Assembly (NCBI GenBank): GCA_964629975.1
Contig: CAZVUN010000039.1
Location: forward strand, 1 to 20,971
From: G020354085 sp964629975
GTDB lineage: Bacteria > Pseudomonadota > Gammaproteobacteria > Acidiferrobacterales > Sulfurifustaceae
Length of the DNA stretch: 20,971 nucleotides
Direction of reading: 5' to 3'
Positions within the stretch are counted from its first letter, which is position 1. Each line of letters starts with the position of its first letter. Shown piece by piece: positions 1 to 6,991 of the stretch. Below the pieces are notes generated by a model, which saw only the letters and a list, made by a program, of their open reading frames with translations, ran no database searches and was not told where the DNA came from. The translations under genes and the position numbers were made by a program.

Positions 1-1176
1 GAGGCGGCCAGCGGGGCCGGGGCCACACACCTGCTGGCGCTCGCGCGCGCCGCCGACCGGCTGGTGCGCCGGCCGCTCGTGGCCAGCAACGCGCTCGTGC
101 CGCTCGAAAACGGCGACGCGGCCTACCCGGCGATGCTCGCGGCGATCGACGGCGCCCGCCGCTCGGTGGCGCTCGCGACCTACATTTTCGACAACGATGC
201 CGCGGGCGAGCGCTTTGTCGCTGCCCTCGAGCGCGCGCTCGGGCGCGGGGTGCAGGTGCGGGTGCTGATCGACGCGGTGGGCGCGCGCTACTCGTGGCCG
301 CCGATCGTCGGGCAACTGCGCCGGCGCGGCATCACGGTGGCGACCTTCCTGCCGACCTGGATGCCGGTCGCCCTGCCGTTCGTGAACCTGCGCAATCATC
401 GCAAGATCCTCGTGGTCGACGGCACGCTCGGCTTCACCGGCGGCATGAACATCCGCCACGGCCACGTGCTCGGCGAGCGCCCGGCGCGCCCCGTGCAGGA
501 CCTGCACTTTTGCATCCGCGGCCCGCTGGTCGCGCAGCTCATGGACTGCTTCGCCGAGGACTGGGCCTTCGCCACCGGCGAGCGGCTCGACGGCGCGGCG
601 TGGTATGCGCCGCCTGCGCCCGCCGGCACGGTGCTCGCGCGCGCCGTGAGCGACGGGCCGGACGAGGACTTCGAGGTGCTGCGGCACCTGATGCTCGCGG
701 CGCTGGCGGGCGCGCGCCATGCGGTGCGTATCGTCACGCCGTACTTCGTGCCCGACGCCTCGCTCATCACCGCGCTCAATGTCGCGGCGCTGCGCGGTGT
801 GGTGGTCGATATCGTCATTCCGCAGCGCAGCAACATCCCGCTCGCCCAGTGGGCCGCGACCGCCATGCTCTGGCAGGTGCTCAAGTACGGCTGCCGCGTG
901 CACCTCTCGCCCCCGCCGCTCGATCACGCCAAGCTGCTGGTGGTGGATGCGGCCTGGGCGCTCATCGGTTCGGCCAACTGGGACGCACGCAGTCTGCGGC
1001 TCAACTTCGAGCTCGACGTGGAGTGCTACGACGCGGCCTTCGCGGCGCAGCTCGCGGCGCTGATCGATGCGCGCATCGCCACCGCGCATCCCGTGACGCT
1101 CGCCGAGGTCGATGGCCGGCCGCTGCCGGTGCGGCTGCGCGACGGGCTGGCCAAGCTGTTCGCGCCCTATCTGTAG
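1..1176 (+). CDS. cls: Cardiolipin synthase-type phospholipase D (5' end outside window)
   Basis: The reading frame is open from base 1, so the true start lies upstream. A GTG at 64 is possible but would fall just before the conserved GN/SN-x-L block, so I treat the gene as partial. Two HxK(x4)D motifs of the phospholipase D superfamily are complete. The first has His at 397, Lys at 403 and Asp at 418, followed by GFTGGMN; the second has His at 925, Lys at 931 and Asp at 946, followed by GSANWD. Both catalytic histidines are needed for phosphatidyl transfer. The block YIFDND and the stretch VRVLIDAVGARYSW are typical of bacterial cardiolipin synthases, which join two phosphatidylglycerols, or PG and another phospholipid, at the inner membrane. 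Whether N-terminal membrane helices exist cannot be seen. The next gene follows after 223 bp and is probably separately transcribed. A related PLD-family transphosphatidylase cannot be excluded. Confidence 0.88.
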   Translation, partial: EAASGAGATHLLALARAADRLVRRPLVASNALVPLENGDAAYPAMLAAIDGARRSVALATYIFDNDAAGERFVAALERALGRGVQVRVLIDAVGARYSWPPIVGQLRRRGITVATFLPTWMPVALPFVNLRNHRKILVVDGTLGFTGGMNIRHGHVLGERPARPVQDLHFCIRGPLVAQLMDCFAEDWAFATGERLDGAAWYAPPAPAGTVLARAVSDGPDEDFEVLRHLMLAALAGARHAVRIVTPYFVPDASLITALNVAALRGVVVDIVIPQRSNIPLAQWAATAMLWQVLKYGCRVHLSPPPLDHAKLLVVDAAWALIGSANWDARSLRLNFELDVECYDAAFAAQLAALIDARIATAHPVTLAEVDGRPLPVRLRDGLAKLFAPYL

Positions 1177-1345
1177 GCGTCCCGGGCTTGCGGGTGCGCC
1201 TGTCCCGGGTCGGGGCAGCGGCGGGCGAGCCGCTGGCGCGCGGCCCGGTTACCGTGTCCGCCTCTCGTGGCGCCCGGTTACGGGCCGGCGGCCCGCCTGG
1301 CGCCGGCTGCACCCGGGGCGGCCCGGCAATTGACCTGAGGCAAGG

Positions 1346-1374
1346 TTGTGCGGCGGGTCGGCGCGCGACACTAT
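1346..1374 (+). promoter_or_regulatory. Possible sigma70-type promoter of the calcium unit
   Basis: TTGTGC at 1346-1351 and CACTAT at 1369-1374 are separated by 17 bp, which would place transcription start near 1381, about 20 bases before the antiporter start codon. Both hexamers match the consensus at only 3 of 6 positions. A better -35-like TTGACC at 1330-1335 has no -10 at a suitable distance. This is a weak assignment that rests mainly on geometry. Confidence 0.3.
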
Positions 1375-1399
1375 CGCCCATGGATCACGGGGAGGGTCG

Positions 1400-2428
1400 A
1401 TGCTCGCGGTGACAACGGTGTGGCTGGCGTTCGCGGCGTGCGCCGTGCTGATCGGGGTGGCCGGGACGTTTCTGTCGCGCTACGGCGACGTCATCGCCGA
1501 CAAGACCGGCCTCGGCGGCACCTGGATCGGACTGGTGCTGCTGGCGACCGTCACCTCGCTGCCCGAGCTCATCACCGGGGTGAGCGCGGTCACGCTCGCC
1601 GCCACACCCGAGATCGCGGTCGGCGACGTGCTCGGCAGTTGCGTGTTCAATCTCTTCATCCTCACGATACTCGATCTGCTGCTGAGCGAGGAGTCGGTAT
1701 ACACCCGCGCCGCCCAGGGCCACATCCTGTCCGCCGGCTTCGGCGTGATGCTGATCGGCGTGGTCGGGCTCAACCTGCTGCTCGGGGCGAACGGCATGTC
1801 GGCGGCCGTGGGCCACGTCGGGGTCTATACGCCCGTCATCTTGATCTTGTATGCCGTCGCCATGCGCACCCTGTTCCGCTACGAGGCGGCGCAGCGCGCC
1901 GCCTTCACCGCCGAGGCGGCGGAGCGCATCGAGGAACGCTACCCGGGCATCACCCTGCGGCAGGCCATCGTGCGCTATAGCCTGGCAGCGATCGTGGTGG
2001 TCGCGGCCGGCACGGCGCTGCCCTTCGTGGGGGCGGAGATTGCCCGCCTGCACGGCTGGCACCAGAGCTTCGTCGGCACCCTGTTCGTGGCGGCGGCGAC
2101 CTCGGTGCCGGAGGTCGTGGTGACGATCGCCGCACTGCGTATCGGCGCGCTCGACATGGCGGTGAGCAACGTCCTCGGCAGCAATCTGTTCGATGTCGTG
2201 ATCATTGCCATCGATGATCTCCTGTTCCTCAAGGGCCCGATCCTGAATCACGTGACGCCGATGCACGCGGTGTCAGCATTCTCGGCCATCATCATGAGCG
2301 GAATCGTGGTGGTGGGCGTGTTCTATCGGCCGCGCACGCGCCTGTTCCGCGCGCTGGGGTGGACGGGCCTGCTGCTGTTCACCGTGTACATTCTCAACAG
2401 CGTGTTTCTCTATCTCGCCGGAAATTGA
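1400..2428 (+). CDS. Sodium/calcium antiporter (CaCA family)
   Basis: This is a 342-residue polytopic membrane protein of the Ca2+/cation antiporter family. The two inverted alpha-repeats are clear: ATVTSLPELITG with Glu56, and AATSVPEVVVTIAAL with Glu238 followed by SNVLGSNLFD. In this family the two repeat glutamates bind the cation in the membrane centre. About ten hydrophobic segments can be counted, with a hydrophilic loop (EAAERIEERYPG) near the middle. I chose the ATG at 1400 because GGAG at 1391-1394 precedes it and the protein then begins with a hydrophobic helix; an upstream GTG at 1346 would add 18 residues of unlikely sequence. It probably exports Ca2+ at the inner membrane using a Na+ or H+ gradient. 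The stop lies 3 bp before the next start, a Ca2+-ATPase, which supports calcium as substrate. Exact ion selectivity is inferred. Confidence 0.87.
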   Translation: MLAVTTVWLAFAACAVLIGVAGTFLSRYGDVIADKTGLGGTWIGLVLLATVTSLPELITGVSAVTLAATPEIAVGDVLGSCVFNLFILTILDLLLSEESVYTRAAQGHILSAGFGVMLIGVVGLNLLLGANGMSAAVGHVGVYTPVILILYAVAMRTLFRYEAAQRAAFTAEAAERIEERYPGITLRQAIVRYSLAAIVVVAAGTALPFVGAEIARLHGWHQSFVGTLFVAAATSVPEVVVTIAALRIGALDMAVSNVLGSNLFDVVIIAIDDLLFLKGPILNHVTPMHAVSAFSAIIMSGIVVVGVFYRPRTRLFRALGWTGLLLFTVYILNSVFLYLAGN

Positions 2429-2431
2429 CGT

Positions 2432-5095
2432 ATGGCGGCCGCCGCGCAACCCGCACCGACACCCACCCTCTGGCACGAGCTGCCGGTGGAGCAAGTGGCG
2501 CGGCGTCTCCGCACCGACGCCCACACAGGACTCGCCGCGGCGGAGGCGGCCGCGCGCCTGGCGCAGTACGGGCCGAATGAACTGCGCGAGGGCGCACGGC
2601 GCGGACCGCTCGCCATGTTCCTCAGCCAGTTCACCGATCTGCTCATCGTGATCCTGCTGGCCGCGGCGCTGGTCTCCGGACTGGTGGGTGACCTCACCGA
2701 CACGATCGTGATTCTGGCGATTGTCGTGATCAACGCGCTGGTCGGTTTCATCCAGGAGTACCGTGCCGAGCGTGCCGTGGCCGCGCTCAAGGCCATGGCC
2801 GCCCCCAACGCACAGGTGCTGCGTGACGGCAACAGCCGCGTGCTCCAGGCAGCGGAGCTGGTACCCGGCGACCTCGTGCTGCTCGAGGCCGGCAACGCCG
2901 TGCCGGCCGACCTGCGCCTCATCGAAGCGGTGCAGCTGCGCGTGGAGGAGGCAGCGCTTACCGGTGAGTCGGAGCCGGTGGAAAAGCACACCCGCGCGCT
3001 CACCGAGGCGGACGCGCCGATCGGCGATCGGCGCAATATGGCCTACAAGGGCACCCTCATCACCTACGGGCGCGGCAAGGGACTGGTGGTCGCGACCGGC
3101 ATGGGAACGGAGCTCGGGCGCATCGCCGAGCTGTTGCACGCCGCCGAAGAGGTCAAGACGCCGCTGCAGCGCCGGCTCGCGCGCTTCGGGCGCGTCCTGG
3201 CCTACGCCATCCTCGGGCTGTGCGCGCTCATGTTCGTCACCGGGCTGTTGCGCGGTGAAGCGCTGGTCCTGATGTTGCTCACCGCGGTGAGCCTGGCGGT
3301 GGCGGCCATCCCCGAGGCGCTGCCGGCGGTAGTGACGGTGGCGCTGGCGCTGGGTGCCGCCAAGATGGTGCGCAAGCAATCGCTCATTCGCAAACTGCCG
3401 GCGGTCGAGACACTCGGCTCGGTGACCTTCATCTGCTCGGACAAGACCGGCACGCTGACGCAGAACCGCATGCACGTCGAGGAGCTGTACGCCGACGGCG
3501 AGCTGGTGCGCGGCGCCATCGGCGAGCGCGCGACCCGCGACCCCTGGGCCTGGCTGCTGCGGGCGCTGGCACTGTCGAACGACGCCAAGCGCGACGCACA
3601 CGGCGCGGTCATCGGCGATCCGACTGAGGTGGCGCTGTATCAGGCGGCGGCGAACGCCGGCTTCGACAAGCAGCAGCTCTACGCCGACAGCCCGCGTCTC
3701 GCCGAGCTGGCGTTCGACTCGGAGCGCGCACGCATGACCACCCTGCATCGCAACGGCGCCGACGTGGTGGCGTACGTCAAGGGTGCGCCCGAGACGCTGC
3801 TGCCGCGCTGCCGCGACATGCTCACGAGCAGCGGCCGCGTGGCGCTGGCGGCGGAGGCGCTCGAGCGCACCATGGAGCGCATGGCGAGCGACGGGCTGCG
3901 CGTGCTGGCGGTCGCCTACCGGCGGCTGCCGGCCGTGCCGGCCGATCTCGACCCGGAATCGATCGAGCGCGAGCTCACCTTCCTCGGGCTGATCGGATTG
4001 CTCGACCCGCCGCGGCCGCAGGCGCAGGAGGCGATCGCGTTATGCAAGACCGCCGGCATCACGCCGGTGATGATCACCGGCGATCATCCGGCCACGGCGC
4101 GCGCCATTGCCCGGCGCCTCGGCATCATCGACGACGGCGCCGAGGTCGTCACGGGCCAGCAGCTGGCGCGCGCCTCGCTCGCGGAATTCGAAAACCACGT
4201 CGAGCACGTGCGTGTCTATGCGCGCGTGGCGCCGGAGCAGAAGATCAAGATCGTGCAGGCCTTGCAGGACAAGGGTGAGATCGTGGCGATGACCGGCGAC
4301 GGCGTGAACGATGCGCCGGCCCTCAAGCGCGCCGACATCGGGGTGGCGATGGGGCGCATCGGTACGGATGTGGCGCGCGAGGCGGCGCACATGGTGCTGC
4401 TCGACGACAACTTTGCCTCGATCGTGGGGGCGGTGCGCGAAGGCCGGCGCATCTTCGACAACATCCGCAAGTTCATCCGCTACATCATGACCGGCAACTC
4501 CGGCGAGATCAGCGTGCTGTTCCTGGCGCCTTTCCTCGGGATGCCGTTGCCGCTGCTGCCGATTCACCTGCTGTGGGTCAATATGGTGACCGACGGCCTG
4601 CCGTCGCTCGCCCTCGCGGTCGAGCCCGAGGAGCGCGACATCATGCGCCGTCCGCCGCGCCCGCCGGGGGAGAGCCTGTTTGCGCACGGCCTGTGGCAGC
4701 ACATCGTGTGGGTGGGTGCGCTGATCACGGCGCTGTGCCTGGTCACGCAGGCCTGGGCGCTCGGCCACAATGGCACGCACTGGCAGACGATGGTGTTCAA
4801 CGTGCTCACCTTCGCGCAGATGTTCCACGTGCTGGCGATCCGCTCGGAACGCGAGTCGCTGTTCACCCAGGGCCTGCTGTCCAACTGGCAGTTGCTGGCC
4901 GCGGTAGCACTCACCTTCGCATTGCAGGTGGCCATCGTCTACGTGCCGGCGCTCAATCCGGTCTTTCACACCGAGGCGCTGAGTGCGACCGAGTTCGGAG
5001 TCTCGGTGGGCGTCGCCTCGCTCGTGTTCGTCGCGGTGGAGATCGAGAAATTCTGCATTCGGCGCGGCTGGCTGTACGGGTGGGCGCCCTCTTAG
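2432..5095 (+). CDS. P2A-type calcium-transporting ATPase
   Basis: This 887-residue protein has the full P-type ATPase plan: an N-terminal cation-ATPase domain (about 10-80), the actuator domain with TGES at 177-180, the phosphorylation motif DKTGTLT with Asp337, the hinge motif TGDGVNDAP with Asp623, and a C-terminal block of membrane helices. The metal-site helices match Ca2+ pumps of the SERCA/PMCA group: M4 has PEALP at 294-298, M5 has GNSGE, and M6 has NMVTDGLPSLAL with Asn717, Thr720 and Asp721. The M8 position that is Glu in SERCA appears to be Gln (FAQMF), as in pumps with one Ca2+ site. It would pump Ca2+ (possibly Mn2+) out of the cytoplasm at the cost of ATP. It is translated right behind the antiporter; no strong Shine-Dalgarno is visible, so translational coupling is likely. 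It shows no heavy-metal (CPC) motif. Confidence 0.92.
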   Translation: MAAAAQPAPTPTLWHELPVEQVARRLRTDAHTGLAAAEAAARLAQYGPNELREGARRGPLAMFLSQFTDLLIVILLAAALVSGLVGDLTDTIVILAIVVINALVGFIQEYRAERAVAALKAMAAPNAQVLRDGNSRVLQAAELVPGDLVLLEAGNAVPADLRLIEAVQLRVEEAALTGESEPVEKHTRALTEADAPIGDRRNMAYKGTLITYGRGKGLVVATGMGTELGRIAELLHAAEEVKTPLQRRLARFGRVLAYAILGLCALMFVTGLLRGEALVLMLLTAVSLAVAAIPEALPAVVTVALALGAAKMVRKQSLIRKLPAVETLGSVTFICSDKTGTLTQNRMHVEELYADGELVRGAIGERATRDPWAWLLRALALSNDAKRDAHGAVIGDPTEVALYQAAANAGFDKQQLYADSPRLAELAFDSERARMTTLHRNGADVVAYVKGAPETLLPRCRDMLTSSGRVALAAEALERTMERMASDGLRVLAVAYRRLPAVPADLDPESIERELTFLGLIGLLDPPRPQAQEAIALCKTAGITPVMITGDHPATARAIARRLGIIDDGAEVVTGQQLARASLAEFENHVEHVRVYARVAPEQKIKIVQALQDKGEIVAMTGDGVNDAPALKRADIGVAMGRIGTDVAREAAHMVLLDDNFASIVGAVREGRRIFDNIRKFIRYIMTGNSGEISVLFLAPFLGMPLPLLPIHLLWVNMVTDGLPSLALAVEPEERDIMRRPPRPPGESLFAHGLWQHIVWVGALITALCLVTQAWALGHNGTHWQTMVFNVLTFAQMFHVLAIRSERESLFTQGLLSNWQLLAAVALTFALQVAIVYVPALNPVFHTEALSATEFGVSVGVASLVFVAVEIEKFCIRRGWLYGWAPS

Positions 5096-5172
5096 CGCGC
5101 CGGCGCGGCACCGTGCCGCTCCTGGTGACGTGGAACCGGTCAGCCGCTCGGCGGTCGAACCGGCAGAAGCTT

Positions 5173-5201
5173 TTGTCATGGTTGCTCCGATCTGCTAAGG
5201 T
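5173..5201 (+). promoter_or_regulatory. Candidate extended -10 promoter of the copper cluster
   Basis: TTGTCA at 5173-5178 matches the -35 consensus at 5 of 6 positions. After 17 bp comes TAAGGT at 5196-5201, preceded by TGC, an extended -10 element. Transcription would begin near 5208-5209, at the start codon of the next gene, so the message would be nearly leaderless; this agrees with the absence of a Shine-Dalgarno sequence there. The -10 itself is only a 3 of 6 match. No clear CueR dyad or CopR heptad pair overlaps it. Confidence 0.4.
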
Positions 5202-5208
5202 GCGCCCG

Positions 5209-5553
5209 ATGACCCGCGTCAGACGCAAGCGTTTGCGCATCTGCCTGCCGTTCATTGCGGCGCTCGTGGTCGCGCCGCTCCTGCCCGCCTTCGCCGCCCC
5301 GGTGTTGGTCCCGGCGCCGGCGCCCGATGCCCACGCACACCACGGCCATTGCGCCCCCGAGCGGTCTTCCCCGTGCGCGCCGCATGCGCAATGTGCAGGT
5401 TCTTGCTGTAGCGCCTGCGCCCATTGCGCGGTAGCTGCCGCAGGCGGCGCGACCAGCGAGGGCTACACCGCCGGCGCCAGCCCCGCAACCATCCCGGCGC
5501 TGCACGGCTTCTTCGTTCCTTCTCGCATCAATCGACCCCCGCAGGCTGCCTAG
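5209..5553 (+). CDS. Small secreted Cys/His-rich protein, CopL/DUF2946-like
   Basis: This 114-residue protein starts with a basic n-region (RVRRKRLR) and a hydrophobic stretch ending near AFAA (about residue 30), a Sec signal peptide. A dense metal-ligand region follows: His42, His44, His45, His47, Cys48, Cys56, His59, Cys62, Cys66, Cys67, Cys70, His72 and Cys73. The tail ends with an I-x-RPP motif that I associate with DUF2946-type proteins. Small Cys/His-rich proteins of this kind often sit directly upstream of copper-resistance genes in Proteobacteria (CopL in Xanthomonas), where they bind copper or help copper-dependent expression. Here the multicopper oxidase follows after 159 bp. The ATG at 5209 is the only methionine in a sensible place and has no Shine-Dalgarno. 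Family membership is by pattern, not alignment; copper binding is inferred from residues and context. Confidence 0.65.
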   Translation: MTRVRRKRLRICLPFIAALVVAPLLPAFAAPVLVPAPAPDAHAHHGHCAPERSSPCAPHAQCAGSCCSACAHCAVAAAGGATSEGYTAGASPATIPALHGFFVPSRINRPPQAA

Positions 5554-5712
5554 CCTCGCGCCGGCGCGCGCCGCGGTACGGCACGCGCTACGGCGCACCT
5601 TGCATCCGTAGCCATCGGTTGCGCCCGCCTGCGGCGTTGTGCCGCGCGCGCAAGCGCGCCATGGCCACGAAAACCTGGGTTTCCTGTTCGTTGCACGAGA
5701 TTGGAGCGATCC

Positions 5713-6981
5713 ATGCCAAGCAGACGTGATTTTCTGAAGACCGCCGTCGGCACCGTGGCCGGCGGTCTGGCCGCAGCACATGCCACCACGGGCGCGGCCG
5801 CGCCGGCCCCCGGCAAGCCAGGGCCTGAGGCCTACGGGGTGAGCGCACCGCACGGCGCCTACGACAGCGGCCGCGGTTCGATGATGTACATGGAGGGCCA
5901 CTCCATGATCGGTGCGCGCACCGAGCCGCCCGGCGCGCCGGCCGACCACGAGGTCGAGTACCGCGAGTTCGACCTGAGCTTCGATTTGATCGAGCACGAG
6001 ATCCTGCCGGGCGTGAAGTTCCCGTGCTTTGCCTTCAACGGGATCGTGCCGGGCCCGCTGTTTCGCGTGCAGGAGAACGACTGGGTCAAGGTCAACGTCA
6101 GGAACCACACCGAGGAGATGCACACCATCCACTGGCACGGTGTCGATCTCATCTACACCATGGACGGCGTGCCGATGGTCAACCAGGACCCGATCCATCC
6201 GCAGGAGACTTTCGTCTACCGTTTCCAGGCGCGCCCGATGGGCACGCGCTTTTACCACTGCCACTGGTCCACGCCCTTGCATGCCATGAGCGCCCTGCAC
6301 GGGGCGTTCATCATCGACTCGCCCAACGACCCGATCCGCAGGCAGTTCCCCTACACGCGCGAGTACGTGCTGGCGCTCGAGGCGTTCGATGTCAACTTCA
6401 CGCGCAAGCACATCGAGGAGCTCCTGAAGGGCATGAAGCGCGTCAACCAGCTCATGGCCGACCAGAAGCTCACGCCGCTCGCCCACGGTTTCTTCGCGCG
6501 CTATGCGGATTTCCTCAAGGCCATCGACGGCGGCTGGCGCCCGCCGTACACACGCGGCAACGCCGAGGCCACCGAGATCAAGCCGACCTTCTTCGCCATC
6601 AACGGCAAGAGCTACCCGGCCACGGTGGCCGAGCACGGCCACCTCAAGATCAAGCGCGGCGAGTTCATCCGCATCCGCATCATCTCGGCCTCGTGGCTGC
6701 AGCACTCGCTGCACATGCACGGGCATCAGTTCTGGCTGGTGGCGGAAGACGGCAACACCTTGCCCGCGCCGTGGAAGCGCATCAACACGCTGCCGGTGCA
6801 ACCCGGCAAGACCTACGACATCGTCGTCTATGGCGACAATCCGGGCTTCTGGGACTTCCACGACCACGTCGAGCTGCACACGCGCAACAACGGCGTCTAC
6901 CCCGGCGGCATGATCACCATGCTCGAGTACGAGGACATGGGGCAGCCGCCGTACGTGCCGTCGTATTCGATCAATCAATAA
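5713..6981 (+). CDS. Tat-exported two-domain multicopper oxidase
   Basis: This 422-residue periplasmic oxidase has a Tat signal (SRRDFLK at 3-9, cleavage near 30). Eight histidines for the trinuclear copper centre are present: His140 and His142 (HTIHWH), His182 and His184 (YHCHW), His334 and His336 (HSLHMHGH), His383 and His385 (FHDH). The type-1 copper cysteine is Cys183 in domain 1, with His137 and His190 as likely partners and Leu195 or Met192 near the axial site. In domain 2 the matching place holds Asp384. It is therefore a two-domain enzyme with type-1 copper in domain 1 only. Residues about 205-275 form a helical-looking insert not expected in the short members (around 300-350 residues). 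A Met-rich patch lies at 57-65. I chose the ATG at 5713 because GGAG at 5703-5706 precedes it. The substrate may be Cu(I), a cytochrome or a phenol; context favours copper or cytochromes. Confidence 0.9.
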   Translation: MPSRRDFLKTAVGTVAGGLAAAHATTGAAAPAPGKPGPEAYGVSAPHGAYDSGRGSMMYMEGHSMIGARTEPPGAPADHEVEYREFDLSFDLIEHEILPGVKFPCFAFNGIVPGPLFRVQENDWVKVNVRNHTEEMHTIHWHGVDLIYTMDGVPMVNQDPIHPQETFVYRFQARPMGTRFYHCHWSTPLHAMSALHGAFIIDSPNDPIRRQFPYTREYVLALEAFDVNFTRKHIEELLKGMKRVNQLMADQKLTPLAHGFFARYADFLKAIDGGWRPPYTRGNAEATEIKPTFFAINGKSYPATVAEHGHLKIKRGEFIRIRIISASWLQHSLHMHGHQFWLVAEDGNTLPAPWKRINTLPVQPGKTYDIVVYGDNPGFWDFHDHVELHTRNNGVYPGGMITMLEYEDMGQPPYVPSYSINQ

Positions 6982-6991
6982 GGGGGCCGCG

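Noticed and set aside
1330..1346. MerR-type operator before the calcium antiporter (TTGACC with ACCT/AGGT)
   Set aside because: Arms of only 4 bp and no -10 at 19-20 bp; likely chance.
294..1412. Long Arg/Ala-rich plus-strand frame overlapping the phospholipase gene
   Set aside because: No domain and the HKD motifs are in the other frame; product of high GC content.
2273..3748. Long open frame on the minus strand opposite the Ca2+-ATPase
   Set aside because: His/Gln/Arg-rich composition without any domain; it is the antisense shadow of a GC-rich real gene. The same holds for minus-strand frames at 5176-6978, 12368-14500, 14547-16724 and 16849-18417.
5096..5107. Terminator after the Ca2+-ATPase (CGCGCCGGCGCG)
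   Set aside because: A short GC palindrome without loop or T-tract; expected by chance at this base composition.
5713..6981. Copper nitrite reductase (NirK) as identity of the oxidase
   Set aside because: NirK also has type-1 copper in domain 1, but it lacks the HxH pairs of a trinuclear centre; here all eight such histidines are present.
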